Shown here: one piece after another, positions 42,558-52,160 of the stretch
Numbering within the stretch: the first letter of the stretch is position 1
Layout: each line of letters opens with the position of its first letter
Origin: Dechloromonas denitrificans
GTDB taxonomy: Bacteria; Pseudomonadota; Gammaproteobacteria; Burkholderiales; Rhodocyclaceae
DNA length: 64,000 bases
Reading direction: 5' to 3'
Assembly (NCBI RefSeq): GCF_020510665.1
Contig: NZ_CP075187.1
Location: 2,394,001-2,458,000 of the forward strand
Position numbers and translations under genes: made by a program
Notes under the pieces: generated by a model
Databases searched by the model: none
What the model was told of the DNA's origin: nothing
The model's input: the letters and a program-made list of their open reading frames with translations, nothing else

Positions 42558-43616
42558 TTACGACGCCAGCGCGGCAAGCACGGCGTCGCCCATTTCCCTG
42601 GTGCCCACCTTGCTGGTGCCACGCTCGTAGATGTCGCCGGTACGATAACCTTGAGCGAGCACCTTTTTGACCGCAGTTTCAATGCGTAGTGCCTGTTCTT
42701 CCAGACCAAAAGTGTAACGCAGCATCATCGCTGCCGACAGGATGGTCGCCAGCGGATTGGCGACGCCCTTGCCGGCGATATCCGGGGCGGAACCGTGCGA
42801 TGGCTCGTACAAGCCCTTGTTCTTGTCATCCAGCGAAGCGGAAGGCAGCATGCCGATCGAACCGGTCAGCATCGATGCTTCGTCAGACAGGATGTCACCG
42901 AACATGTTGCCGGTGACCATCACGTCGAACTGCTTCGGCGCCTTGACCAATTGCATCGCGGCGTTATCGACCAGCATGTGGCTGAGTTCGACATCCGGGT
43001 AGTCGTGGGCGACTTCGATCATCACATCGCGCCACAGCTGGGTGCATTCCAGCACGTTCATCTTGTCGACCGAGCACAGCTTCTTGTTGCGCTTTTGCGC
43101 AGCCTGGAAAGCAACATGACCGATACGACGAATCTCGGACTCGCTATAGACCATGGTGTTGAAACCGACGCGCTCGCCGTTTTCCTCACGCACGCCGCGC
43201 GGCTGGCCGAAGTAGATGTCGCCGGTCAGTTCGCGAACGATCAGGATATCCAGACCGGCGACCACTTCCGGCTTCAACGTCGAGGCATTGGCCAGTTCGG
43301 GGTAGAGAATTGCCGGACGCAGGTTGGCGAACAGGTTCAGGTCCTTGCGAATCCCGAGCAGACCGCGCTCCGGGCGCTTTTCACGCGGCAGCGTATCCCA
43401 TTGCGGCCCGCCAACGGCGCCGAGCAGCACGGCATCGGCTTCACGCGCCAGCTTTTGCGTTGCTTCAGGATAAGGGTTGCCGGTTGCGTCGACCGCGCCA
43501 CCGCCCAACAGCGCCTCCTCCATCTCGAACTTGAGATCAAGTGAGTTGAGAACACGCACTGCCTCGGCAGTAATTTCAGGACCAATGCCGTCACCCGGCA
43601 AAACACAGATCTTCAT
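42558..43616 (-). CDS. leuB: 3-isopropylmalate dehydrogenase
   Basis: Third step of leucine synthesis. The 352-aa protein starts [14 protein letters not shown] and has [12 protein letters not shown], the catalytic Tyr/Lys regions, and [14 protein letters not shown]. It is 12 bases after leuD. Confidence 0.97.
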   Translation of the reverse strand: MKICVLPGDGIGPEITAEAVRVLNSLDLKFEMEEALLGGGAVDATGNPYPEATQKLAREADAVLLGAVGGPQWDTLPREKRPERGLLGIRKDLNLFANLRPAILYPELANASTLKPEVVAGLDILIVRELTGDIYFGQPRGVREENGERVGFNTMVYSESEIRRIGHVAFQAAQKRNKKLCSVDKMNVLECTQLWRDVMIEVAHDYPDVELSHMLVDNAAMQLVKAPKQFDVMVTGNMFGDILSDEASMLTGSIGMLPSASLDDKNKGLYEPSHGSAPDIAGKGVANPLATILSAAMMLRYTFGLEEQALRIETAVKKVLAQGYRTGDIYERGTSKVGTREMGDAVLAALAS

Positions 43617-43628
43617 TGCTTTTCCTTG

Positions 43629-44267
43629 TTAGGCAAACAGCCAGGGCTGGCTGATACGACGCTTGGCTTCGAATTCGCGAATCATCTCGGCATGACGCAA
43701 GGTCAGGCCGATATCGTCCCAGCCGTTGATCAGGCATTCCTTGCGGAAGGCATCGATTTCGAACGGAATGCCATAGCCATCCGGACGAATCACCGCTTGC
43801 GACGGCAAATCGACGACCAGCTTGTAGCCCGGAGTCGCTTCGATTTGCTGAAACAGCGCCTCGATTTCAGCGGCCGGCAAGACAATCGGCAAAATACCGT
43901 TCTTGAAGCAGTTATTGAAGAAAATATCGGCAAACGACTCGGCGATGATTGCCTGAAAGCCGAAATCCAGCAATGCCCACGGCGCGTGTTCGCGCGAACT
44001 GCCGCAGCCGAAATTGGCCCGCGTCAGCAGTACCTGCGCGCCCTGGTAGCGTTCCTGGTTGAGCACGAAATTCGGATTCTTCGGACGGCCAGAATTATCT
44101 TGCCCAGGCTGACCGACATCCATATAGCGCCATTCGTCGAAGGCATTCGGACCGAAGCCGGAACGCTTGATCGACTTGAGAAATTGCTTGGGGATGATGG
44201 CATCCGTATCGACGTTGTTACGGTCGAGCGGTGCTACCAAACCTTCCAGACGAACGAATTTATCCAT
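43629..44267 (-). CDS. leuD: 3-isopropylmalate dehydratase small subunit
   Basis: Small swivelling subunit of isopropylmalate isomerase, partner of LeuC. The 212-aa protein has [16 protein letters not shown] and [15 protein letters not shown]. Its ATG overlaps the stop codon of the small lipoprotein gene by one base. Confidence 0.97.
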   Translation of the reverse strand: MDKFVRLEGLVAPLDRNNVDTDAIIPKQFLKSIKRSGFGPNAFDEWRYMDVGQPGQDNSGRPKNPNFVLNQERYQGAQVLLTRANFGCGSSREHAPWALLDFGFQAIIAESFADIFFNNCFKNGILPIVLPAAEIEALFQQIEATPGYKLVVDLPSQAVIRPDGYGIPFEIDAFRKECLINGWDDIGLTLRHAEMIREFEAKRRISQPWLFA

Positions 44268-44515
44268 TACTCCACCACTTTCTGCACGGCATCGCCTGAT
44301 TTCTTCAAGGCGCTGCCCACCGCCTCGCCGCTCTTTTGCAGAGCGCCGCCGACGACTTCACCTGTTTTATTCAGGGCGTTACCGACGGCCTCGCCCCCTT
44401 TTTGCAGCGCTTCGCCAGTCACTTCCGCACCACGCTCGACATCTTTCTTGACGCCCTGCGCTGTATTGCAAGCGGAAAGAATCAACGCCATCCATGCGAA
44501 CAAGACAACGCGCAT
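44267..44515 (-). CDS. Entericidin-like small lipoprotein
   Basis: The 82-aa protein has a lipoprotein signal peptide with lipobox LSAC at residues 13-16, then [15 protein letters not shown] like entericidin A/B. The remainder is four degenerate repeats of an 11-residue unit ([44 protein letters not shown]), predicted amphipathic helix. It sits between leuC and leuD with 12-base and overlapping spacing, so it is made with the leucine enzymes. Confidence 0.75.
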   Translation of the reverse strand: MRVVLFAWMALILSACNTAQGVKKDVERGAEVTGEALQKGGEAVGNALNKTGEVVGGALQKSGEAVGSALKKSGDAVQKVVE

Positions 44516-44527
44516 GACCCGACTCCG

Positions 44528-45934
44528 TTAAAGCACTTCGCGCACGTCGGCGAAACGGCCGGCGATGGCGGCAGCCGCTGCCATGGCTGGGCTAAGCAGA
44601 TGCGTCCGGCCGCCAGGACCCTGACGGCCTTCGAAATTGCGGTTCGACGTCGAAGCACAACGCTCGCCCGGCTCCAGACGGTCGGCATTCATCGCCAGAC
44701 ACATCGAGCAACCTGGCTCACGCCACTCGAAACCAGCTGCGACGAAAACCTTGTCCAACCCTTCTTCCTCGGCTTGACGCTTGACCAGACCAGAACCCGG
44801 CACGGCCAGTGCGAGTTTGATGTTCGCGGCAATATGGCGCCCTTTGAGCACCGATGCCGCTTCGCGCAAATCCTCGATACGGGAATTGGTGCAGGAGCCG
44901 ATGAATACCTTGTCGACTGCAATCTGGTTGATCGGCGTATTCGGGTTGAGGCCCATGTACTGCAGCGCCCGCTCCATGCCTTCACGCTTGACCGGGTCGG
45001 CCTGCTTGGCCGGATCGGGCACCGTGGCGTCGATCGCCACGACCATTTCCGGCGAGGTTCCCCAGGTCACTTGTGGGCGAATCTCTTCAGCCTTCAGGGT
45101 AACGACGCGATCGAACTGTGCGCCGGCATCGGAGTGCAGCGTGCGCCAGTAGGCCACGGCCTTGTCCCAGGTTTCGCCAGTCGGCGAGAAGGGACGACCC
45201 TTCAAATAATTGATCGTATTGTCGTCGACCGCGACAAAGCCCATCCGGGCGCCGCCTTCGATGGCCATGTTGCACAGGGTCATCCGACCTTCCATGCTCA
45301 GGCCACGGATGGCGCTGCCGCCGAACTCGATGGCATAACCCGTACCACCGGCCGTGCCGATGGTGCCAATCACGGCCAGCGCCACGTCCTTGGCTGTCAC
45401 GCCCTTGCCGAGCTTGCCTTCGACGGCAATCAGCATGGTCTTGGATTTCTTTTGCAGCAGACACTGGGTGGCCAGCACGTGTTCGACTTCGGAGGTACCG
45501 ATGCCGTGCGCCAGGCAGGCGAAAGCGCCGTGCGTCGAGGTGTGCGAATCGCCGCAAACAACGGTCATGCCGGGCAGCGTCGCACCATTTTCAGGGCCGA
45601 CGACATGGAGAATCCCCATGCGCTGATCCTTGAACGGGAAATACGCCAAGGCACCGACTTCGCGGATATTGGCATCCAGCGTTTCAACCTGCTGACGGGA
45701 AATCGGATCCTTGATCCCCTCTTCCCAATGGTCGGTCGGCGTGTTGTGGTCCGGCGTGGCAACAATGGAGGAAACGCGCCAAGGCTTGCGCCCGGCCAGT
45801 TTGAGGCCTTCAAAAGCCTGCGGACTGGTCACTTCGTGCACGAGGTGACGATCGATATAAAGGAGCGCCGTGCCATCCGCTTCTACGTGGACAACGTGGT
45901 TCTCCCAGAGCTTGTCGTAAAGGGTCTTCGACAT
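44528..45934 (-). CDS. leuC: 3-isopropylmalate dehydratase large subunit
   Basis: Aconitase-like [4Fe-4S] subunit, 468 aa. It has [39 protein letters not shown] and a CSMCLAMN cluster region. Start [15 protein letters not shown] at 45934 (four codons inside the longest frame). It is first in the leuC-lipoprotein-leuD-leuB-asd series. Confidence 0.97.
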   Translation of the reverse strand: MSKTLYDKLWENHVVHVEADGTALLYIDRHLVHEVTSPQAFEGLKLAGRKPWRVSSIVATPDHNTPTDHWEEGIKDPISRQQVETLDANIREVGALAYFPFKDQRMGILHVVGPENGATLPGMTVVCGDSHTSTHGAFACLAHGIGTSEVEHVLATQCLLQKKSKTMLIAVEGKLGKGVTAKDVALAVIGTIGTAGGTGYAIEFGGSAIRGLSMEGRMTLCNMAIEGGARMGFVAVDDNTINYLKGRPFSPTGETWDKAVAYWRTLHSDAGAQFDRVVTLKAEEIRPQVTWGTSPEMVVAIDATVPDPAKQADPVKREGMERALQYMGLNPNTPINQIAVDKVFIGSCTNSRIEDLREAASVLKGRHIAANIKLALAVPGSGLVKRQAEEEGLDKVFVAAGFEWREPGCSMCLAMNADRLEPGERCASTSNRNFEGRQGPGGRTHLLSPAMAAAAAIAGRFADVREVL

Positions 45935-45966
45935 GGATCGCTTCAAAGGGGCCGTAAAGCGTTGAA

Positions 45967-47154
45967 TTATGTCACAGGATCAGCTTTTTTTGCCCGGCCG
46001 GGCATGTCGACCGCGGCATCGCCACGCACCCAGCGCCAGACCAGCAAAAATCCGCCCAGCGCAAAGACCGCACCCAGCGTAAACGTCCAGCCAGCGCCGA
46101 CCTGATCCCAGGTTCGCCCGGCGATCAGCGCACCAAGCAGGCCGCCAGCGCCGAACGACAAACTGGAGTAAAGCGCCTGCCCCCGCCCCTGGGCGCGCCC
46201 CGGAAACCACAGGTTGACCGCCGCAATGCTCGCCGCGTGATACGAGCCGAAGGTGAGGCCATGCAGCAACTGAACCAGGATCATCACAGCTACCGACTCG
46301 ACGCCCCAGCCCATCATCAGGAAACGCCAGACGGCAGCGGCAAAACTGGCAAGCAGGATGACACGCAGCGAAAACCGGCGCGACAAACGTGCCATCAGAA
46401 TGAAAACAACAATCTCGGCCAGCACACCGAGCGACCACAGCGCCCCGACTTCGGTCTTGCTGTAGCCATGCCCGGAGAGATGAATGGAATAGAAGACATA
46501 GAAGGCGCCATGCGCAGCCGACATGGCAAAGCAGGCGGCCATCAGAGCCACGACCCTGGGCTGACGGAGAATAGTGCGAATCGGAATTTCACCGCGGGCA
46601 TGCGGCATTTGCGGCGCTTCCGGCAACGTGGCTGCCAAACCAAGAATGCCGCAGAGAACTGCCCAGCAAACCCAGAGCACAGCGATCGGCGGGGCATAAT
46701 CAAGAATGGCCCCCGTTGCCATGACAGCAACGACAAAGCCGACCGAACCCCAAAGCCGAATCCGGCTGTAGCGCCCGCGCTCTTCGCGTAGATGGTCAAA
46801 AGTCAACGTCTCGACCAGCGGTAGTGCGGCACTCCAGAAAAAAGCCAGTACTGCCATGGCAAGTAACATGCCGGGCAGGCGATCGATCCAGAAAAAGGCG
46901 GAGAAACCGGTCAGCCCCATGATGCCAGCCAGACGGATGATGCCGACCCGGTAACCAAAACGGTCGGCCAGCCAGCCCCAGAGATTGGGACCAAAAAGGC
47001 GCATCAACTGCATCTGCGACATCAACAGGCCGATGTCCCAGGCAGAGAAATTCAGGGATTGGAGATAGAGCCCGAAATAGGGCGAGAACGCACCGATGAA
47101 GGCGAAGTAGAAAAAGTAGTAGCCCGAAAGGCGCCAGTGAGGCAGTGCATGCAT
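45967..47154 (-). CDS. MFS transporter, 3-phenylpropionate/HcaT-like
   Basis: The 395-aa protein has about 12 membrane helices and opens with [26 protein letters not shown], typical of the HcaT/nucleoside-symporter branch of the MFS. A mid-protein cytoplasmic loop lies near [14 protein letters not shown]. The substrate cannot be deduced. It stands 32 bases upstream of leuC in the same direction. Confidence 0.85.
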   Translation of the reverse strand: MHALPHWRLSGYYFFYFAFIGAFSPYFGLYLQSLNFSAWDIGLLMSQMQLMRLFGPNLWGWLADRFGYRVGIIRLAGIMGLTGFSAFFWIDRLPGMLLAMAVLAFFWSAALPLVETLTFDHLREERGRYSRIRLWGSVGFVVAVMATGAILDYAPPIAVLWVCWAVLCGILGLAATLPEAPQMPHARGEIPIRTILRQPRVVALMAACFAMSAAHGAFYVFYSIHLSGHGYSKTEVGALWSLGVLAEIVVFILMARLSRRFSLRVILLASFAAAVWRFLMMGWGVESVAVMILVQLLHGLTFGSYHAASIAAVNLWFPGRAQGRGQALYSSLSFGAGGLLGALIAGRTWDQVGAGWTFTLGAVFALGGFLLVWRWVRGDAAVDMPGRAKKADPVT

Positions 47155-47196
47155 CCGGCGATTTTACCGGATGCATCGAATCGGCAGCCTCCCGAT

Positions 47197-47463
47197 TTAG
47201 GCCTTGATCGCCTGTTGACCGGAGCGATAGGCCAGCAGCATGTGATAGAGCTCATCCTTGAGCTTGACGCGCTGCTTCTTCATGTCTTCGATGGTGAAAT
47301 CAGCCACCGGCATGTCGTGCTCTTCAAGATCCTCCACCTTGCCGGTCAGGCGGTGATATGAAGCAAACAGCTTGGCAAAATGCGCATTGCCAACCTTGAG
47401 GGCATGAATAGCGTCAACCATCTCAGGAAATTCATGATGGAGGTCGTGATGTTCGACTTGCAT
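47197..47463 (-). CDS. YdcH-like DUF465 small protein
   Basis: The 88-aa charged, mostly helical protein (MQVEHHDLHHEFPEM, ending KLKDELYHMLLAYRSGQ) fits the DUF465/YdcH family, which lacks a firm function. The start at 47463 is preceded by GGGAGAAA; the longer frame to 47598 is inside aroC and unlikely. Confidence 0.85.
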   Translation of the reverse strand: MQVEHHDLHHEFPEMVDAIHALKVGNAHFAKLFASYHRLTGKVEDLEEHDMPVADFTIEDMKKQRVKLKDELYHMLLAYRSGQQAIKA

Positions 47464-47518
47464 TTTTTTCTCCCTATTTTCAACAACGCCACTCGAAAGC
47501 GGCGCAGAACTAAAAATC

Positions 47519-48619
47519 TTAGGCGATTTCGCCCGGAATCCGCGGCGTCGAGCAGACGACATCGCCACACTGAGCACGATGACGCAGGGCATGATCAATC
47601 AGCACCAGCGCCATCATGGCTTCGGCAATCGGCGTCGCACGAATGCCAACACAGGGATCGTGCCGCCCCTGGGTCGCTACTTCAATGGGCTGGCCGTGCA
47701 CATCAATCGAACGACGCGGCTGGGCAATCGACGATGTCGGCTTGATCGCCATATTGACGATGATTTCCTGACCAGTGGACAAACCACCCAGAATACCGCC
47801 GGCGTGATTGCTGGCAAAACCCTGCGGCGTCATTTCATCGCCATGTTCGCTGCCTTTTTGAGCCACCGAGTCAAAACCAGCCCCGATTTCGACCCCCTTG
47901 ACGGCATTGATGCCCATCATCGCGTAGGCAATTTCAGCATCAAGGCGATCGTAGACCGGCTCACCCCAACCTGGCGGGACGCCGGTGGCGGTCACGGTAA
48001 TTTTGGCCCCGACCGAATCCAGCGATTTGCGCAGGCTGTCCATATAGGCTTCGAGGTCGGAAACGATATCGGCATTCGGTGCAAAGAAGGCATTGCCATC
48101 GATTGCATCGGCGCTCAGGAAGGGAATTTCAATCGGCCCAAGTGCGCTCATCCAGCCGCGAATCGTCACACCGTAGCGCTCTTTCAGCCACTTGCGGGCA
48201 ATTGCCCCTGCGGCAACGCGCACGGCCGTTTCGCGCGCCGAAGAACGGCCGCCACCCCGAGGGTCGCGAAACCCGTATTTCTGGGTATAGGTGTAATCGG
48301 CATGGCCGGGCCGGAAGGTTTCGGCAATATTGCCGTAATCCTTGCTGCGCTGATCCTGGTTGCGAATCAGCAGAGCGATTGGCGTGCCGGTGGTCTTGCC
48401 CTCAAAGACGCCAGAGAGGATTTCCACCGTATCCGGTTCGCGACGTTGCGTGACATGACGCGAAGTACCCGGCTTGCGGCGATCCAGTTCAGCCTGGATA
48501 TCTGCCTCGCACAGCGAAAGTCCGGGTGGGCAACCATCAACCACGCAACCGATTGCAGGACCATGGGATTCGCCAAAGGACGAAACGGTGAAAAGCGTGC
48601 CAAAAGTATTGCCGGACAT
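47519..48619 (-). CDS. aroC: Chorismate synthase
   Basis: Last step of the shikimate pathway; needs reduced FMN. The 366-aa protein has the signatures [29 protein letters not shown] and a C-terminal [17 protein letters not shown]. The ATG at 48619 is chosen since MSGNTFG is the family N-terminus. Confidence 0.97.
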   Translation of the reverse strand: MSGNTFGTLFTVSSFGESHGPAIGCVVDGCPPGLSLCEADIQAELDRRKPGTSRHVTQRREPDTVEILSGVFEGKTTGTPIALLIRNQDQRSKDYGNIAETFRPGHADYTYTQKYGFRDPRGGGRSSARETAVRVAAGAIARKWLKERYGVTIRGWMSALGPIEIPFLSADAIDGNAFFAPNADIVSDLEAYMDSLRKSLDSVGAKITVTATGVPPGWGEPVYDRLDAEIAYAMMGINAVKGVEIGAGFDSVAQKGSEHGDEMTPQGFASNHAGGILGGLSTGQEIIVNMAIKPTSSIAQPRRSIDVHGQPIEVATQGRHDPCVGIRATPIAEAMMALVLIDHALRHRAQCGDVVCSTPRIPGEIA

Positions 48620-48656
48620 GGGAGGCTGGAATCTAAAATGGAAGCAGGAGTTTAAC

Positions 48657-48815
48657 ATGCCCAACAAAAAGCCCCCGCCCGCCCCGTCGACCGCAGCAAA
48701 GCCATCGACCATGCCACCCACCGGCAAAAGAGCATCGCAAGCCGGGCCAAACCCACGCCAGCAACCCGATAATCGCTGGCAACGAACAAAGCGCTACGGC
48801 TGGGATAGCCGCTAA
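48657..48815 (+). CDS. Possible 52-aa Pro-rich basic protein
   Basis: A short frame ([12 protein letters not shown] to KRYGWDSR) starts 8 bases after AGGAG, is divergent from aroC by 37 bases, and ends just before a terminator. The composition is low complexity (Pro, Lys, Arg, Gln). The conserved-looking C-terminus [12 protein letters not shown] is the best argument that it is real. Confidence 0.45.
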   Translation: MPNKKPPPAPSTAAKPSTMPPTGKRASQAGPNPRQQPDNRWQRTKRYGWDSR

Positions 48816-48826
48816 AAGCCGGGCAT

Positions 48827-48853
48827 AAAAAAAGCAGCCAAAGCTGCTTTTTT
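48827..48853. terminator. Bidirectional terminator
   Basis: A-run, AGCAGC, a short loop, GCTGCT and T-run: works on both strands, serving the short plus-strand gene and the CBS gene. Confidence 0.85.
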
Positions 48854-48864
48854 CGATCGGGCGA

Positions 48865-49311
48865 TCAAGCAGACGGTTCGTCCGGCCAGTTCTTGATGTA
48901 GTTCTTGAGCATCGTATTTTCGAAGCTCTGTTCCTCAAGCACGGCTTTGGCAACATCAAGGAAGGAAATCACACCCATCAGCAGGTGGCCATCGAGCACC
49001 GGCAAATAACGCGAGTGCTTTTCGATCATCAGACGACGCAATTCGTTGGCCGGCATATCAGGAAAGGCTGTGACCGGATCCTTGACCATGACATCTCCGA
49101 CCGTCACGCCAACCGGGCAGGCATCATGGGCCTTCATGGCCTTGAGCACCTCACGGAAAGTCAGCATGCCGGCCATTTTTCCGGCATCCATCACTACCAG
49201 AGAACCGACGTCGAGATCAGCCATGGTATCGATTGCCGAGGCCAGCGATTGCTGGGGCGTTGCGGTGTAGAGGGTTCCGCCCTTGAGCTGAATGATTTCG
49301 CGCACTTGCAT
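48865..49311 (-). CDS. CBS-domain-pair protein
   Basis: The 148-aa protein consists of two CBS domains (residues about 8-60 and 75-130; DVMVKDPVTAFPDMPANELRRLMIEKHSRYLPVLD). Such stand-alone pairs bind adenine nucleotides and act as energy or redox sensors. No partner enzyme gene is adjacent. Confidence 0.88.
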   Translation of the reverse strand: MQVREIIQLKGGTLYTATPQQSLASAIDTMADLDVGSLVVMDAGKMAGMLTFREVLKAMKAHDACPVGVTVGDVMVKDPVTAFPDMPANELRRLMIEKHSRYLPVLDGHLLMGVISFLDVAKAVLEEQSFENTMLKNYIKNWPDEPSA

Positions 49312-49495
49312 GGCGGCGTCTCCAAAATAATTTATATCGTGGCGATCTTAGTGCATCAGGCTGTTTTCGCAAAGGCCGCCTCCCAAAAAGCCGCTGCTGC
49401 AAGGCAAGAGCAGGAAAGCGCAGGATCAACCCCATGAATGGAATGGTTTTTTACAAAAAAAACGTCAAAAAATATGGCATTTGCACTTGCGGTAC

Positions 49496-49538
49496 GTCAT
49501 AAGCATCTATACACTTGGTCATATTACCTAAGTCATAT
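49496..49538 (+). repeat. Three GTCATA repeats upstream of the HTH gene
   Basis: GTCATA at 49496-49501 and GTCATAT at 49518-49524 and 49532-49538, all in the same direction, in an AT-rich intergenic stretch 50-95 bases before the HTH gene. They could be operator half-sites. Confidence 0.45.
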
Positions 49539-49589
49539 CACTTTAGTCGGCTTGGGTACCCCTACAACAATCGCGTATGGAGAATGGAT

Positions 49590-49895
49590 ATGACCGCAGT
49601 CAAGACCATCGAAAAAATCGACGCTCGTGAAATTCGTCGCAAGCTTGGCCTCAACCAACAGCAGTTCTGGTCCACCCTCGGCGTGACGCAGAGCGGCGGT
49701 TCCCGTTATGAGAGCGGCCGCAACATGCCCAAGCCGGTGCGCGAACTGCTCCGCCTGGTGCACGTTGAACAGATCGACATCAAGTCGATCAAGCGTGACG
49801 ACTGGGAAGTCCTCGAGTACCTGAAGGCTCAGGAACCGGAGCTGTTCAAGTCCCTGAAGAAATCGGCGCGCACGCGTACCAAGAAGGCCGCGTGA
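49590..49895 (+). CDS. Small helix-turn-helix regulator
   Basis: The 101-aa protein has an XRE/NadS-like HTH (REIRRKLGLNQQQFWSTLGVTQSGGSRYESG), a leucine-rich middle and a basic tail ending KKSARTRTKKAA. ATG at 49590 has GGAG seven bases upstream; the ATG at 49584 would be too close. A single-gene unit after a 278-base AT-rich region containing repeats that may bind it. Confidence 0.85.
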   Translation: MTAVKTIEKIDAREIRRKLGLNQQQFWSTLGVTQSGGSRYESGRNMPKPVRELLRLVHVEQIDIKSIKRDDWEVLEYLKAQEPELFKSLKKSARTRTKKAA

Positions 49896-49934
49896 AATTC
49901 GGCCTGTAAAGGCCGTCGACCGCAACAACGGGCA

Positions 49935-50771
49935 TTACGGGGAAAGCACCACCCGGATGCCCGTTTCTTTTTTGATCTGCCCGGCGAAGGACTCAAGCAC
50001 ATCCGTCGGCAGTCGCCCCAGACGCGGTGCCGCGGGCTGCATCGAGGGACGGGCCAAACCGTAGAGATGAACACCGGCCAGCTGGCCAGCCAAGCCGTTG
50101 AGCAAGGCACAATATGCTTCCCTGGCGGAAGCCGGAGGCGCCTCGCCATCCAGCGCAAACCAGCATGTCTGCACCCAGGTCGGCGCCTGCGCAGCACAAA
50201 TGGCAAGGTTGCGGGCAATTTTGTCGGCCGACATCGGCACACCATTGACCAACTCGACACCCGGCGCATCAACCCGGTCAACCTTGAACCAGACCTCGCC
50301 CCCCAGAGAGCCAAGCCGGCGGATTCCGGACTGCACTTCGGGACGATGCAGGAAACTGCCGTTGGTGATCAGGCGCAGCGGGAGCTTGCCCTGCAGACCG
50401 TAATCAGCCATGACCTGTCCGACACGATCAATTGCCTCACTGAACTCGGCAGCACTGGTCGGCTCTCCGTTACCCGAAAAAGCCACGTCGACCAGTTGTC
50501 GCGCCTCTGCCGGCACCTGGCGCTGCATGAAGTCACCGTGCAGCGCATCATCCAGAAACAACCGCAACTCGCGCTCCAGGCGCGACAAATCAACGGGCGG
50601 CGGGCCGCCGCGTGTCAGGTTGTCAACCTGGCAATAAAGGCACGCCCAATTGCAGGCATTGTTGATATTCAGGTTGATACCAACGGAAACCCCGCCGGCG
50701 CGGCGTGAAATAACCGGGTAGACATAAAGCAGCCCGGCGCTGTCACGGCGATGATCGTCTGTTGTAAGCAT
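49935..50771 (-). CDS. Radical SAM protein
   Basis: The 278-aa protein has the [4Fe-4S] motif CNWACLYC (CxxxCxxC), FSGNGEPT and LITNGSF of the radical SAM fold. It resembles the COG0731 Fe-S oxidoreductase group more than QueE, although the divergent neighbour is queD. Substrate unknown. Confidence 0.85.
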   Translation of the reverse strand: MLTTDDHRRDSAGLLYVYPVISRRAGGVSVGINLNINNACNWACLYCQVDNLTRGGPPPVDLSRLERELRLFLDDALHGDFMQRQVPAEARQLVDVAFSGNGEPTSAAEFSEAIDRVGQVMADYGLQGKLPLRLITNGSFLHRPEVQSGIRRLGSLGGEVWFKVDRVDAPGVELVNGVPMSADKIARNLAICAAQAPTWVQTCWFALDGEAPPASAREAYCALLNGLAGQLAGVHLYGLARPSMQPAAPRLGRLPTDVLESFAGQIKKETGIRVVLSP

Positions 50772-50780
50772 GGCGCATTG

Positions 50781-50786
50781 TATAAT
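50781..50786 (+). promoter_or_regulatory. -10 element TATAAT for queD
   Basis: Perfect TATAAT, 26 bases before the queD ATG and 10 bases past the start of the divergent radical SAM gene. No good -35 at the standard spacing. Confidence 0.5.
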
Positions 50787-50812
50787 CAGCGCCCCATTTG
50801 AAGGCCACTACC

Positions 50813-51265
50813 ATGTTCATCACTCGCCGCCTCGAGTTCGATGCCGGGCATCGCATCCCGGATCACAAAAGCCAGTGCCGCCACCTGCACGGGCACCGCT
50901 ACGCCATCGAAATCACGCTCTCCGGCGGCATCATCAACAAGGCCGGCGACGCAGCCAACGGCATGGTGATGGATTTTTCACAGGTCAAGGACCTGGCCAA
51001 AACGCATTTGGTGGACGCCTGGGATCACGCTTTCCTGGCCTTCTCGGGCGACACGGCGATTGTTGATTTCCTGAACGCCCTGCCCGGCCACAAAACGGTC
51101 ATTCTCGACCGGGTCCCCACCGCCGAAAATCTTGCCCGAATCGCTTTTGAGCGTCTTGATGCGGTCTACCGCGACACCTACGGCAATCACCTGCAACTGG
51201 AACAAGTTCGTCTCTACGAAACGCCCAACTGCTGGGCGGATGCCGTCCGCGCCCGCCTGGATTGA
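50813..51265 (+). CDS. queD: 6-carboxytetrahydropterin synthase QueD
   Basis: Queuosine pathway enzyme of the 6-pyruvoyltetrahydropterin synthase fold, 150 aa. Zinc His residues are in FDAGHRIPDH and RHLHGHRY, and a catalytic Cys sits in KSQCRHLHGH. MFITRRLEFDAGH at 50813 is the chosen start; five more codons upstream are possible. Confidence 0.92.
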   Translation: MFITRRLEFDAGHRIPDHKSQCRHLHGHRYAIEITLSGGIINKAGDAANGMVMDFSQVKDLAKTHLVDAWDHAFLAFSGDTAIVDFLNALPGHKTVILDRVPTAENLARIAFERLDAVYRDTYGNHLQLEQVRLYETPNCWADAVRARLD

Positions 51266-51329
51266 GCTGGCCGGACGTTCCTCCTATACTGCTGCAAAAG
51301 CATCGGCGAAGATGCCACCAGGAGGGACA

Positions 51330-52160
51330 ATGAAAGCAATACGCTACTGGGGTGCGCTCATCGCGCTCTGCTTCGGCATGACGGGAATACAGGCGCAACA
51401 GGAAACCCTGCGGATCGGTGTCATTCCCTACCTGACACCCAACGTCCTGATTGCCTTGTTCCAACCCTTGCGACTGCAACTGGAAAAAGATACCGGGCGC
51501 TCGGTCGCCCTGTTCACGGCCCCCGACGTCCGCAGCTTTGCTCGACGCACACTCAAACCCGACTTTGATTTGATCATTACCGCAGCACACCAAGCGCGGC
51601 TGGCCCAGGTGGAAGGCGGCTATCTCCCGCTGACGCGGTTTACCGGCCCGCTGCATGCCGCCATGGTAGTCAGCAAGGATTCGCCGATCCAGCGCCTCGG
51701 CGAATTACGCGGCAAACGCATTGCCGTGACCGACCGCTCGATTCTGGTCAATATCGCCATGAGCAAGATTCTTGCTGATCAGGGCATCCAGGAAAAGGAT
51801 GTGCAATATATTGCGGTCAACTCACAAAATAGCGGCATTCTCGCGGTTGCCCGCGGCGAGGCCGACGCAGCCATCATTGCCCATTTCACTCTTGACCAGA
51901 GCCCCGAGGACCAACGCAACGCGGTACGCAGCATGTTCCGCTCGGAAGCGCTGCCCAACGTCATTCTTCTGGCCAGCCCGCTGCTTGATACGACGGTCCG
52001 CGAACAGGCCCAAAAATCCCTGCTCGCCTTTCCGGCAACCACCGAGGGCAGCAACTTCCTGGAAAAAAGTCGCTACCTTGGCATACAAGCCACTGACGAA
52101 GCCTTCATGAAGCGCCTTGACAGCTATTTGCCGGAAACCCGGAAGCAACTCGGCCTATGA
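51330..52160 (+). CDS. PhnD-like periplasmic phosphonate/phosphate-type binding protein
   Basis: The 276-aa protein has a signal peptide (cut near GIQA), strong RBS AGGAGGGA, and a type II periplasmic-binding fold of the PhnD/PtxB group (LRIGVIPYLTPNVLIALFQPL, DFDLIITAAHQARL, LRGKRIAVTDRS). No ABC permease or ATPase follows. The stop overlaps the start of a membrane GGDEF/EAL gene by 4 bases, so it probably serves as a periplasmic ligand sensor for that protein rather than for transport. Confidence 0.88.
   Translation: MKAIRYWGALIALCFGMTGIQAQQETLRIGVIPYLTPNVLIALFQPLRLQLEKDTGRSVALFTAPDVRSFARRTLKPDFDLIITAAHQARLAQVEGGYLPLTRFTGPLHAAMVVSKDSPIQRLGELRGKRIAVTDRSILVNIAMSKILADQGIQEKDVQYIAVNSQNSGILAVARGEADAAIIAHFTLDQSPEDQRNAVRSMFRSEALPNVILLASPLLDTTVREQAQKSLLAFPATTEGSNFLEKSRYLGIQATDEAFMKRLDSYLPETRKQLGL

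Noticed and set aside
44336..46105. 589-aa open frame opposite leuC
   Set aside because: Antisense to LeuC with all its motifs intact; composition typical of a reverse-frame shadow.
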